This document shows, in pieces, positions 24,447 through 35,500 of a stretch of DNA of 64,000 nucleotides. The stretch comes from Theropithecus gelada. Its lineage: Eukaryota > Chordata > Mammalia > Primates > Cercopithecidae. The notes below the pieces were generated by a model. The model searched no databases. It saw only the letters and a program-made list of their open reading frames with translations, and had not been told where the DNA came from. The stretch covers positions 175,218,045-175,282,044 of the forward strand of contig NC_037673.1 of the NCBI RefSeq assembly GCF_003255815.1. Reading direction: 5' to 3'. The position numbers and the translations under genes are program-made. Numbering within the stretch: position 1 is the stretch's first letter; each line of letters begins with the position of its first letter.

Positions 24447-25440
24447 CAAATAAAAATTATTCTTACACGGAGATAAGAGTTTATTCAAGGCTAGTACAAT
24501 AGGGGAGGGAGATTTGGCTTTACTCCAAATGCAACAAGGACAAGTGGGGTTTAATAGGCAAGGGTAAGGATGAGGGGATCAATGGATAGAAAATTCCTAA
24601 GAGGAGATGTTACTGCAGACCAGTGCACCAAAAGCGGGAGTCGCAGCAGAGAGTTTAATGATCGTAGGGCAGCCAAATGAGGAGATGGGAGGAAACCTCA
24701 AATCTGCCTCCCTGAGAGGTTTGGGAATGGGGTTCTTAAGGGATCTGGCTCTGTGAAGGGCTAAAGTGTGGGGACTGATGATTGGTTGAAAAGTGAGGGG
24801 TCAAGTCATGGGACAGGGAGAGGAAGAAACCGCATTCCTGTGTGTAGTCGGTTCCCTGGTGGGGATCTTCCGACCCATTGGCATCAGCCATCCTGCTGGA
24901 ATTCAGGATCTGGAAAACACCTTAAGCAATTCTTGGGTTAGAAGATCCAGTGTCAGAGATTCTGTCTATAGGAGCAATGGGGGAGCAGGTGGTCAGCACA
25001 CTGCACAACTCTTGGTTAGTTTGAGCTTCAGGGAAGTGGGTCAAAGTGCACCACTGCACCCTGCTCAGTGTCAAACTGTAATTCTGCCTAAACTCTGGCT
25101 TGTAATTCTCGCTAACCCTGCGAGGGAGGTTTCAGAGCCATCAAAGGCGAGGGAATTCTTGACAAGCTGGCTTCGCAGCATTCTTGCTAACACATCAAAG
25201 GTGGGGGATGAGAAACTCTTGTCAGATATGAAGAATGATCAGATAGATGTCAAGAGTTGGGGGATTCTTGCTAAACTGACTTATCAAGACTGTTTGTGAA
25301 GACTGGGCTGGGCAGGACAGGATGGGGGCCAAGGTCAAGGCCTAGTGGAAAAGAGGGCTCAGAACGGCCTGACTCAAGTTTGATCAAGGAGGGAGTCTTT
25401 CTCATTCTCTGCTGCTCAGAGCATTCTCCTCTTATTCATA
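24447..25440. mobile_element. About 1-kb LTR-like insertion in L2
   Basis: L2 sequence stops near 24446 and resumes near 25441 at about the next consensus position, so this block was inserted. It is purine rich on the plus strand and has a repeated GGGAATTCTTG / GGGGATTCTTGCTAA motif. One open frame of 168 codons (24793-25299) shows no domain and is taken as chance. Family unassigned. Confidence 0.4.
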
Positions 25441-25789
25441 GTGAAATCCACTGACATAGGATCCATTAAGAACCTCCACATTCTGCCCCCTTGCCTAGGA
25501 TCTCCTGCTGTTCTCTCCCTGTTCTTTCTGCTTCAGCAACAGTTCCTTCTTGTTCCTTCAGTAAGCCAGGCATGCTCCCACCTCAGGGTATTCGAGTTCG
25601 CTTTTCATTCTGCCAGAAAGACTTCCCACAGACACTTACATTGGCCCATCCCTCATCTTCTGAGGGTCTTTCTTCAAATGTCACCTTCTCAATGAAATGT
25701 TTCTTAACCACTTTGTGTAAAATTGCAAACTCTCCCACCCTCCAAGTTCCTGTTCCCTTTTTAAATTCTTGTTTGCACTTATAGGGAAG
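25441..25789 (+). mobile_element. L2 fragment, continuation
   Basis: L2 3' phrases in order: GAAATCCACTGACATAGGAT, TTCTTTCTGCTTCAGCAACA, TTCAAATGTCACCTTCTCAA. Confidence 0.6.
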
Positions 25790-26385
25790 TTTAAATTTTC
25801 CCCCTGAAGTTTTGATAATTTGACTCTATAAAACAAAATGATACATAGCTTAACAGGAAAAAAAGGCATACAAATTTTATTAAAGTTCATACAAGCACAG
25901 GAGTGATACAAAAATACAAAAACTCAAAGAAAGCCAAAGTAGTGGATATTTTTATACCATCTTGAAGTTACAGGAAGAACAGGGGCTTGGGTCATGGCTA
26001 AGGCAGGTTATAGGAGGGAGAGAAGAGGAAAGACCTGAAGAAAAGGTAGACTCATTATGCAAATGAAGCTGCACAGGTAGCAGCCTACGAATAGATGGTA
26101 GCCCGTGGTTAAAGTTTCTGCACCAGATTTTCAAAGGTGTCAGACTCTCAGTTAATCTTTCCCAGATCTGGACAAGGGGAGAGCCTCAGAGAAAGCCTAT
26201 TCACCTCTGTTGTTTACTTCGCTTCATTTCATGCAAGTCTCCTCTACAAAAGACTGCTTTTCAGGACTATTCCTGTCTGCAAGCTCTCTGAATAGCCATC
26301 TCAAGATATGTCAGAGAAGTATATTTTGGAGTGAAGTGTTTTGGTTGCCTTCACACTCATCTCTGTCTCAAAACATATTTACTCC
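25790..26385 (-). mobile_element. LTR-like copy inserted in L2
   Basis: Separates two pieces of an L2 element. Its right part (CATCTCAAGATATGTCAGAG at about 26300) aligns by eye with 18653-18735, so it belongs to the same LTR family. Confidence 0.45.
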
Positions 26386-26545
26386 TCTTATTATCTTTCC
26401 TCTCTCTCCTCCAGTAGAATTCAAGCTGCATTTGGGCACAGGTTTTGCCAGTTTTGCCTACTGGTGTATTTCTAGAATCTAGCACAATGTCAGGCACAGG
26501 ATAAGTGTGCAATATAATTGTTGTTGTTGTTGAATGAATCAATAA
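26386..26545 (+). mobile_element. L2 3' end
   Basis: Ends with the L2 terminal phrase (TCTAGCACAATGTCAGGCAC, TGTTGAATGAATCAATAATG). It completes the L2 interrupted at 24447 and 25790. Confidence 0.65.
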
Positions 26546-26685
26546 TGAAATCCTATGCAGTAATGAAAATGAACTTTGCATGTATCAAGCTAGACTAATC
26601 TAAAAGTGTTTGTGTTGAACATATATATACACACATGATACATATATAAGCATAAATCTTTATATAAATTTATGCATAAATATGT

Positions 26686-26846
26686 CTGCTATATACATAC
26701 ATATAGCTTTATATCTGCTATATGCATACATATTGTATATTGTATATTGAATATAACATACAATTGAAAATATACAATTGTATATTGTATGCATATAGCA
26801 GATTACCTTTATATACATACATATTGTATATTGTATGTATATAGCA
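26686..26846. repeat. Palindromic AT-rich repeat
   Basis: CTGCTATATACATACAT (26686) pairs with the complement ending TATAGCAG near 26845, and the inner CTGCTATATGCATACA (26715) pairs with TGTATGCATATAGCAG (26786-26801). TATTGTATATTGTA repeats fill the rest. Confidence 0.7.
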
Positions 26847-27050
26847 GGTTAAGATTTAAAATGTTGCAAAAATAACGTTTAGGGACACATGCATGTGAAG
26901 TAATTATCAAACAAAACAAAGAATGCTGAAGGCAACTCAGGAAAATGACTTGGGAGCACTGTGAACAAGGCTTGCAAATTTGGGGTAAATTTCTCTTTTG
27001 TAACCCAAGCGTTCGGTATGTGGGTATTTGCTTTATTATTATTAAACTGT

Positions 27051-27347
27051 GGGCTGGACACGGTGGCTCATGCCTGTAATCCCAGCACTTTGGGAGGCTG
27101 AGATGGGTGGATCACGAGGTCAAGAGATCAAGACCATCCTGGCCAACATGGTGAAACTCCATCTTACTAAAACTACAAAAATTAGCTGGGTGTGGTGGTG
27201 CGTGCCTGTAGTCCCAGCTACTCGGGAGGCTGAGGCAGGAGAATTGCTTGAATCTAGGAGGGGGAGGTTGCAGTGAGCCAAGGGCGTGCCACTGCACTCC
27301 AGCCTGGTGACAGAGTGAGACTCCATCTCAAGAAAACCCCAAAAACT
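27051..27347 (+). mobile_element. Alu (AluY-like)
   Basis: Sense; GGATCACGAGGTCAAGAGAT type. Confidence 0.92.
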
Positions 27348-27521
27348 GTGCCTATGCATACATTATCTTCTGTGTATGGTACACATTAAAATAATTTAAA
27401 ATAACATAACTATCTTGTGGTTTTGATTTGCATTTCCCTGATGTTTAGTAATGAACATTTTTCATATACCTGTTGGCCATTTGAATGTCTTTTTGAGAAA
27501 TATCTATTCATATCCTTTGCC

Positions 27522-27522
<1 letters not shown>

Positions 27523-27553
<31 letters not shown>

Positions 27554-27830
27554 CAGGGTCTCACTCTGTCACCTTGGCTGGAGTGCAGTGGTGCTATCAT
27601 TGCTCACTGCAGCCTCAACCTCTGGGCTCAAGCAATCCTCTGCACTCAGCCTCCTGAGTAGCTGGGACTACAGGCCTGCACTGGCATGCCTGGCTAATTT
27701 TGTTTATTTTTTGTAAAGACAAGATTTCACTATGTTGCTGAGGCTGCTTTCGAACCCCTGGGCATGAGTGATCCATCCACTTCTACCTCCCAAAGTGCTG
27801 GGATTACAGGCATGAGCCATTGTGCCCATT
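27523..27830 (-). mobile_element. Alu (AluJ-like)
   Basis: Antisense, inside the inverted L1 part. Confidence 0.9.
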
Positions 27831-27864
27831 TTTAATGGGATTGTTTGTATACTGTTGTGTGGTT

Positions 27865-28092
27865 TTTTTTGTTTTGTCTTTTCTTTGAGATGGCATCTCG
27901 CTCTGTCGCCCAGGCTGGAGTACAGTGGCATGATCTGGGCTTATTGTAACCTCCACCTCCCAGGTTCAAGCAATTCTCCTGCTTCAGCCTCCCGAGTAGC
28001 TGGGGTTTCAGGCATGCACCACCACGCCTGGCTAATTTTTGTATTTTTAGTAGAGACGGGGTTTAGCCACACTGGCCCGCTGGTCACGAACC
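27865..28092 (-). mobile_element. Truncated Alu
   Basis: Antisense, end of the right side missing, inside the inverted L1 part. Confidence 0.9.
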
Positions 28093-28660
28093 TGTTGGGT
28101 TATTTGAATTCTTTGTATATACTGGGTATTAGTCCTTTGTTGGATGAGTAATTTACAAATATTTTCTCTCAAGAAGTTGTCGCTTCACTATGTTGTTTCT
28201 TTTGCTGTGCAGACACTTTTTAGATTAATATAGTTCTTTTTTTCTTTTTGTTGCTTGTGCTTTGAGGTCTTAGCCATAGACCTCAAAAACACAGACAACA
28301 ACAACAAAAAATCTTTGCCTAGATCAATGTCCTGAAGAGGTGTCTCGATGTTTCCTTCTATTAGTTTTATAGTTTGGGGTCTTTAAGTCTTTAATCTATC
28401 TGGAGTTGACTTTTATACATGTTGAGAGAGAAGGGGTCCAATTTCATTCTTCTGCATGTTGTTATCCAGTTTTCCCCAGAACCATTTATTTAAAGACATA
28501 GTCCTTTCCTCATTGTGTGTTCTTGGCACCTTTGTTGAAAATCAGTTGGCTATAAGTGGGTGCACTGATTTCTGGGTTCTCTTATTCTGTTCCGTGGGGG
28601 TGTGTGTGTCTGTTTTTATACAAATATCATGCTCTTTTGTTTACTAACTTCTAATTAGAT

Positions 28661-29480
28661 ATAAGCTCACTCCAGTTAGAATGACTATTATTAAAAAGAC
28701 AAAACAAAACAAAAAAATGACAGATGCCAGTGAGGATTTGGAGAAAAGAGAACTCTTATACACTATTGGTGGGAATGTAAATTAGTACAGCCACTGTGGA
28801 AAACAGTGTGGAGATTTCTCAAAAAACTAAAAATGGAACTACCATACAATCCAGCAACCCTACTACTGGTAAAGGGGGAGAAATCAGTGTATGAAAGGGA
28901 TACCTGCCCTCACGTTTGTCACTGCACTATTCACAGTAGCCAAGATATGGATTCAACCTAAGTGTCCAGCAGTAGATGAATGGATAAAGAAAATGTCATA
29001 CATAGACACAGTGGAATACTATTCCGCCATAAAAATGAATGAAATAATGTATTTACATCAACATGGATGGAGCTGGAGGTCATTATGTTAAGTGAAATAA
29101 GCCAGGCACAGAAAGACAAGTACTCCATGTTCTCACTTATATTCGAGAGTTAGAAAACTTGATCTCATGGACATAGACAACAGGAGGATAGATACCAAAG
29201 GCCAGGAAGGCCAGAAAGGAAGGGGAATGAAGAGAGGTTGGTTATGGGTACAAACATACAGTTAGATGGAAGAAATAATTTCTAATGTTTAATAGCAGAC
29301 TAGGGTGACTCTACTTAGCAATAATATTATGGATATTTCAAAGTAAATAGAAGAGAGGGCTTGAAATGATACCAACGCATAAAAATGATAAATGCTTAAG
29401 GTGATGGATACCCAGTACTGTGACTTGATCATTACACAGTCTATGCAGGTAACACTCACATGGGTATTATGTAAATTATT
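28661..29480 (+). mobile_element. Sense 3' part of the same L1 (ORF2 end and 3' UTR)
   Basis: Sense landmarks include CTCACTCCAGTTAGAATGAC, GTGAAATAAGCCAGGCACAG and TCTCACTTATATTCGAGAG, followed by a 3' UTR of older L1P type reaching the edge of the CpG promoter. No long A-tail is seen. Confidence 0.75.
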
Positions 29481-29509
29481 TTGTATCAACAGAACAATAA
29501 TCACAACCA

Positions 29510-30160
29510 GCGGTGGGAGCCACAGCACAGGGAACCGCCTAAATGCATCTAATTCCGGAGTTTGTTTTTCAAACCACTCCGCTTGCCTAACAAGTGCGCG
29601 GGCTGTAGGCAGCACGGCCAGCAGCGGGAGGCCTCTTGCCTCGTGTGCGCCTTGCGGACTCCCTCGCCCTGCAGCGCCTACACGGACTGTCTCCCTTGAG
29701 GGCTCTCGCTGGCGGAGGCGGTTCCTCTCCCGGAGGTCGCCGCGCGCACCGCGGCGTCCCCTGGGAAGTGTAGTCGGCGCGGGGCCCGAGGCATGCCGGG
29801 AGTGGTAGTTCTCCCGGGGTCGGCGGGGTTTCGGGGACAGTTCGCGGCCTTTCGGGGGTTCTCCTGGCTTGGGCCATCCCGGCTTGGCTAGAATTGCCGG
29901 CCTGGGGCCGAGGCGCTCGCAGTGGCCTCTTCCGGGCCGGCGTGGATCCGGGCCTCTCCAGCCAGTGGGCCGCGTGCAGCCTCGTCTGGGCTTCTGGGAG
30001 CAGCCCTGCGCGGCTAGGGGCCCTTGGCCACTGGGTCAGGGGCGCGTCGGGAGCGACCTGGACTGCCGGAGACCCGCGGAGGGAGCGCCTCGCCGGGTGA
30101 GCTGGGTGCGCCGGGCCGTTGAGGTGGGGGTGCCAGCCTTTTGTCATTGTTCATGCTGCG
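29510..30160 (+). promoter_or_regulatory. ZNF354C: CpG-rich promoter region of ZNF354C
   Basis: CpG density rises abruptly after the L1 that ends near 29480 and stays high to about 30130, then falls. This is the only such stretch in the window and lies upstream of the ZNF354C start exon. A strong donor (CGCCGG|GTGAGC) ends a likely non-coding first exon at 30096, which could splice to 31449. The transcription start is not resolved. Open frames here on both strands are GC artefacts. Confidence 0.75.
29758..29810 (+). promoter_or_regulatory. Pair of ZNF143/SBS-like motifs
   Basis: Two neighbouring sites read CCCCTGGGAAGTGTAGT (29758-29774) and GCATGCCGGGAGTGGTAGTT (29791-29810). Both resemble the reverse complement of the vertebrate SBS promoter element (ACTACAATTCCCAGCATGC), bound by ZNF143 and usually placed close to transcription starts in CpG promoters. 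The match is by eye. Confidence 0.55.
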
Positions 30161-30357
30161 GTTTTCTTCTGTGCGTTTTCTTCTCAGTAACGGAAATAAT
30201 AAAAGCAGTAGCTGATGCCCGCCAAGAGCGCTCCGGTGCCAGGCAGCGGACTGGCGCATCGCCCGAACGCACCCGCGCATCCCTGCTAACGGAGAGGGTG
30301 GTTCCCGCTCTGTCCGGGGGAAACCGAGGCAGGGTGGCGAGGCCATTGTCCAGGTGT

Positions 30358-30500
30358 AACTGGGCCTGGGGCTTGGATCAGGATTCCCTTCCCGGCTCTA
30401 CCACTTTCCGTTGTGACTTTGGGCAGGTCACGACGTCCTGATTCTCAGTCTCTGTCACGTTTGTAAATGCGAAGATTAAAAATACTGCCTGGAAAGCGCT
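30358..30500 (+). mobile_element. MIR next to the CpG promoter
   Basis: MIR core phrases in order: TGGGGCTTGGATCAGGATTC, GGCTCTACCACTTTCCGTTG, TGACTTTGGGCAGGTCACGA, AATGCGAAGATTAAAAATAC. Placed about 260 bases after the putative exon 1 donor of ZNF354C. Confidence 0.65.
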
Positions 30501-32544
30501 CAGGGCTTCCTGGGAGGAGGTGCGCGTCGCCGCGTGACCGAGGCCTTGCACGGCAGCTTCCCCGGGCTGGTCGAGGCACCCGCTGGAGCTGGCCCAGCAG
30601 AGCCCCAGGTTGGCTCCATGCCACGGGCACCCTGAGGAGTCGCAGCAGATCGCAGGCCTGGAGGCCCTCACACTTGCCTGGCTCCCCCAGGCAGCCTCTG
30701 CCCCTGCTCTCTCTGGGGCAGGCACGGCTTCCACCCCTCCCACCGAGGGTTTGTGTTTGGGCAGCGATGGCTGTTTCCGTCTGTGGATGCCATTGGAGGC
30801 GGCACCTGTGGAGTATTATTTAGGAGGGACAGCAAAGCTCTGGCATGTGTCTTGGGTGGGGACAGTGTCTTAATCCTGTTACTTTGGGTAAAGCCCCGGC
30901 GAAGATGTAGTAAGAGGCTGGGAAAGCTGAGTGGTTGGATTGTGCCTACAGTTTCTTGGGGAGAACATAGCACTCCACGGAAGGGCCACTCAGGGCAAGC
31001 AGTGGGGTCTGTCACGAGGGTGGAGATGCGGGGAAGCCTCGTTACCACGGCTTCCACAGGGAGGAAAGGGCGAGGCAGGGCAGTCAGGCTGAGGATCAGC
31101 TAGCTAGGCTGGAAGGTGGCATCCGAGGAAACTGGATATTCATTGCAACTGTTAGGGCGTGCAGTTTAAAGCTAGCTAAGGACTCCAGACATCCATGGGT
31201 GAGTCACTGTTTGCCTAGAGGTAGCTGAGAGGCCCTCAAGTGGAAGTTAAAGAGTCGAAGTGCAGAAATAGAAGTATGGAGAAGGGATGGAGGTTGGCAA
31301 ATTGCCCTAGTGAATGCTTGTCTTGGTTTACGTCATTATGTGGGGTGGCTTTTTTGAGACCTGATGGACGTTATGGGCGGTTGTAACTTCCTCTGTCCAA
31401 GCCATCTCCTGACACCAGGGTTCCTCTTGACACCTTTTTCCTCTGCAGACCCACTGTGTCCACACTGCTCTCCCTGGGCAGGAGCACTGAGGAGGAAGGG
31501 ATGGCTGTGGATCTGCTGCCCGCTCAGGTGAGAGTGAGTGAAGTTTGTCTTTTTCATCCGTTGGCTTCTGGATGCAGAGATGGTAGACACGTTTCCAGAC
31601 TCTGGCCAGGTACTTTTTGGTCCAACTAAAACGATGAAGAATCCGGAGCCTCAAAAGTTTTTCCCAGTGTCTTGGGCTTAGCGAGGGGCTGCTGAGGAAT
31701 GTGCCTCTTTTGTCCCCAGACCACTCTTAATTCACCCCACTCACTTTGTGATCAACATTTGAGGCAGTTCTGAGCATATGCTTCCGGCTGCAGTGGGGCT
31801 TGGTGGGGAGAATGGGGCATGAAGCTATCTTTGTCTTCACAGAGGATATAGTCACACTTGGGGCTAAGATGCGGAAGGGCTGGAAGACACTCTCCACAAG
31901 CATTTACTGAGCCCTGTGTACAGGATCCTGTGCAGCACACAGGGATGGGAAAAGGAAAGCTGTCATTTCCATCTTCTGGGAGTTCGTGGTATCGATCTTA
32001 GGAAACATAATTAAATGTTCAGGGGAAGTATCCCAGAAGTGGGGGCATTCTGAGTTTATGCTGGAGGCCAGGACTGATACTGGTGCTTAGAGAAGACTAA
32101 GGGCATCCCAGAAGGAGTTCAGCATGGCTTGGGCTTTGAAGCCCAGAGGTGGGGAGGACGCAGGCCTGGGGCCTTCCCCTCCTAGCGCAGCGGGGATGTT
32201 AAGCTGTCCAGATGTCCCTCTCACCTGTCTAATTGATGCCTCTATTTCCTTCTCTGATTCTTCTCTTTCTTCCCTGCTAGTTTAGCCTTCCTACCTGGGC
32301 TCTTTTATCTTGTTCTTTCCCCATTCGAGATCCATTTTCATTACTTTAACCCTCAGCTTTCTGAGTATCTTCCCCAACTCTGTCCTCAGACCTAACCTTT
32401 TTCCTAGCATTCCTGTCTGTCATTCCGACGTGGAAGTCCCATCTTTCCTTCAACACCAGCTCCCTTTCCTAGTCTTCTCCCTTCTGTGCATTTTCTCTTC
32501 TGCCATAACCCCAAAGCCTATTTTTCATTGACTCCTTTTCCAAT
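30501..32544 (+). other. ZNF354C: ZNF354C 5' intron region around the start exon
   Basis: Unique-looking sequence holding only the start exon at 31449-31527. The moderate GC content on the left explains several long chance frames. Confidence 0.5.
31449..31527 (+). CDS. ZNF354C: ZNF354C first coding exon (5' UTR 31449-31500, CDS 31501-31527)
   Basis: A pyrimidine tract and CTGCAG acceptor end at 31448. ATG lies at 31501 in a GAAGGGATGG context and nine codons, MAVDLLPAQ, run to a CAG|GTGAGA donor after 31527. The exon ends in phase 0, matching the phase-0 KRAB-A exon. A second possible acceptor (GGGCAG ending near 31481) would only shorten the UTR. No long reading frame is needed, so this exon is easy to miss. 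Confidence 0.85.
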
Positions 32545-35500
32545 AGCCCATAGGCTAGAAATATGGACTCTGGAGCTTGACTTCATGGCTTCGGATCCAA
32601 GCTAGGGATGTGGCCCTGAGCAAGTTATTTTATCTCTCTGTACCCCATTTCCTCAATTTTGGTGGGGTTAATAATATACATACCTCATTGAGTTGCTGTG
32701 AGCATTAATAACAGTAGTAGCTGGGCACAGTGGCTCACACCTATAATCCCAGCACTTTGGGAGGCCAAGGCAGAAGGATTGCTTGAGCCCAGAAGTTTGA
32801 GACCAACCTGAGCAACATAGTGAGGCCTTGTCTCTATAAAAAATTAAAAATAAAGTAGCTGGGTGTGGCAGCACCTATAGTCCCAGATACTAAGAAGGCT
32901 GAGGTAGGAGGATCACTTGAGCCCAGGAATTCGAGGCCTCAAGTGAGCTATGATTGTGCCACTGCGCTCCAGCCTGGGCAACAGAGTGAGACCTTGTCTC
33001 AAAAAGAACCCCCAAAAGTAGTAACTGTAAGCATATTTACTGCCTCCGACTAGCTGGGATTACAGACATGTGCCACCATGCCCTGCTCATTTTTGAATTT
33101 TCAATAGAGACAGGGTTTCACCTTGTTGACTGGGCTGGTCTCAAACTCCTGGCCTCAAGTGATCCACCTGCCTTGGCCTCCGAAAATGCTGGGATTCCAG
33201 GTGTGAGCCCCCGCGCCTGGCACTGGCTGAGTATTCTGTAGAATGCCCCTCCATTGTGATTTGTGTGATGCTTTTTCTCATTATTAGCCTGGGGTTTGGG
33301 TTTTGGGGAGGAAGGTCACAGAGATGAAGTGTCAGTCTGATCACATCATACTACAATTGCATACTAATAACATGACTTATCCCTGTTGCTGTTCCTCTTT
33401 ATCACCTGCCTGAGGCACTGTTTGTCAAGTTTCTCCACTATACAGTTACCTTCTTTTTCTGCCTTCCCATATACTGTATTCCTTAGAAAGACGACACTTA
33501 CGGCGTGGTGAGATAGGCACCACTCCTAGAGGTGAAGAATCGACATACATTATTTGGAAATCTGTATGGAGGATTGTCACGTCTCTCCATTTATTTATTT
33601 ATTCAAACATTTATTTATATCAGTATGGCAACCATGGATCTTTCTGCTCTCTGTACATATATCAATTATGCTTTAAAAACTTTTTTTTAGTGGTTACCCT
33701 ATAGTTTTCAATATAAATTTACAACTAATCGAAGTCTGCCTTCAAATAACATTATACTGCCCCATGGGTAATGGAGGTGTCTTATAACAGAGCACTCCCC
33801 CTTCCTTCCCCTCTTCCTTATGGCATTGCTGCCATTCATTTCACTCATCCATATGCTGTCACCACCCAGTACACTGTTACTATTGTTCATTTAAGCAAAT
33901 AGTTATCTTCTAAATCAAGAGTAAGGAAAATACAAGATTTTATGTTATCATCATTTGTTCCTTCTCTGTCTTCCCGCCTGTCTTCACATAGATTCAAGTT
34001 TCTGATCTATGTTATTTTCCTTCCCCATGACAAGGGAGGACTGCTGGTAATGAATTCCCTTAGTTTTTGTTTGTCTGAGAAAGCTTTATTTCTCATCCTT
34101 GTTGAAGGATAATTTCTCTGGATATTGAGTTCTACATTGGTGATTTTTTTCCCTCAACACTTTAAATATTTTGTTTCACTCTCTTTTTGTTTACATGTTG
34201 CTCATGAGAAAATCCACTGTCATTCTTATCCTTGTTCTCTATAGGTAAGATTTTTTTCCCTGTCTCCTTTCAAGGTTTTCCCTTTGCTTCTGGTGTTCTA
34301 AAGTTTTAATATAATATGCCTAGGTGTAGATATTTTGGTAGTCATCCTGCTTGTTCTTCTCTGACCTTTCTGGATTTGAGGTTTGGTGTCTGCCGCTAAT
34401 TTTGGAAAATTCTCAGCCATTATTACTTTGGATATTCACCTGCTCTGTTCTCTCTTTCTTCTCCTTATGGCATCCCAATTACATTGTAATTTTAAATGAT
34501 GAAGTAGAATTGTATTTTTAACATGGAAGGATATACATGCTATATAGTAAGAAGATTAGGGATATGAAATAACAGTAATCATTTATCATTTCTCACAGTT
34601 TCTCTGGGTCAGGAATGCAGGTATGTGGGAGAAACAGCTTGCCACACAAAGTCTGGTGTCTCGGCTGAGAGATGTAAAGACTGGAGGCTGTAGAATCCTT
34701 TGAAGCCTCAGCCGTTCACGTGTTGGGTAGTTGATGCTTGCTGTTGGCTCACTGCTGTGATCACAGATAGGGCTGTTGGAAGGAGCATCTACCTGTAATG
34801 TCTCCATGTGTCTTGGGCTCACAACATGGTGACTAGGCTCCAAAAGTGAGCATCCAGTGAGCCAGGCGAGAGGTGTGTTATTTTACTACCTTTCCTTGGA
34901 AGTTACATAGATCATTTCCATTGAATTCTACTGGACAGCTTCAAAGGAAGGAAACATAGAACTCACTTCTTGGTGGGAGAAATGTCTGTCACATTAGACA
35001 AAGAGCATGTAAGATGAGAGAGAAATCGATGCGGTCATCTTGGGAAAGTATAATCTTCTACATCTGTCAGAATCAAAATATGTATATAGCCTGTAATCCC
35101 AGCACTTTGGGAGGGCAAGGCAGGCGGATCACCCTGAGGTCCGGAGTTCAAGACCAGCCTGGCCAATGTGGCAAAACTCTGTCTCTACTAAAAATACAAA
35201 AATTAGCTGGGTCTGGTGGCACACGCCTGTAATCTCAGTTACTTGGGAGGCTGAGGCAGGAGAATCATTTGAACCCAGGAGGTGGATGTTGCAGTGAGCC
35301 GAGATCGTGCTACTGCACTCCAGCCTGGGTGACAAAGCGAGACTCTGTCTCAAAAAAACAAAACAAAACTATATATATATGTGTGTATATATATACACAC
35401 ACACACACACATATATGTGTATACATATGTCTCTTTTTAACAGAGACAGAGTTTTGCTTTGTACACATATATGTACGTGTGTGTGTGTGTATGTGTATAT

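Larger units (their letters stand above)
27390..28660 (-). mobile_element. Inverted 5' part of a twin-primed L1
   Basis: L1 ORF2 sequence in antisense, from the TGATTTGCATTTCCCTGATG landmark to about 28660, interrupted by two antisense Alus. The companion sense segment starts immediately after, at the position that follows in L1 order. Confidence 0.75.

Noticed and set aside
24793..25299. 168-codon open frame
   Set aside because: Lies in an LTR-like insertion, has no recognisable domain and no nearby promoter or splice context.
29587..30441. Long open frames on both strands of the CpG region (186 and 190 codons)
   Set aside because: GC-rich DNA has few stops. The translations are Pro/Arg/Ala rich, lack domains, and the region fits a promoter and non-coding exon.
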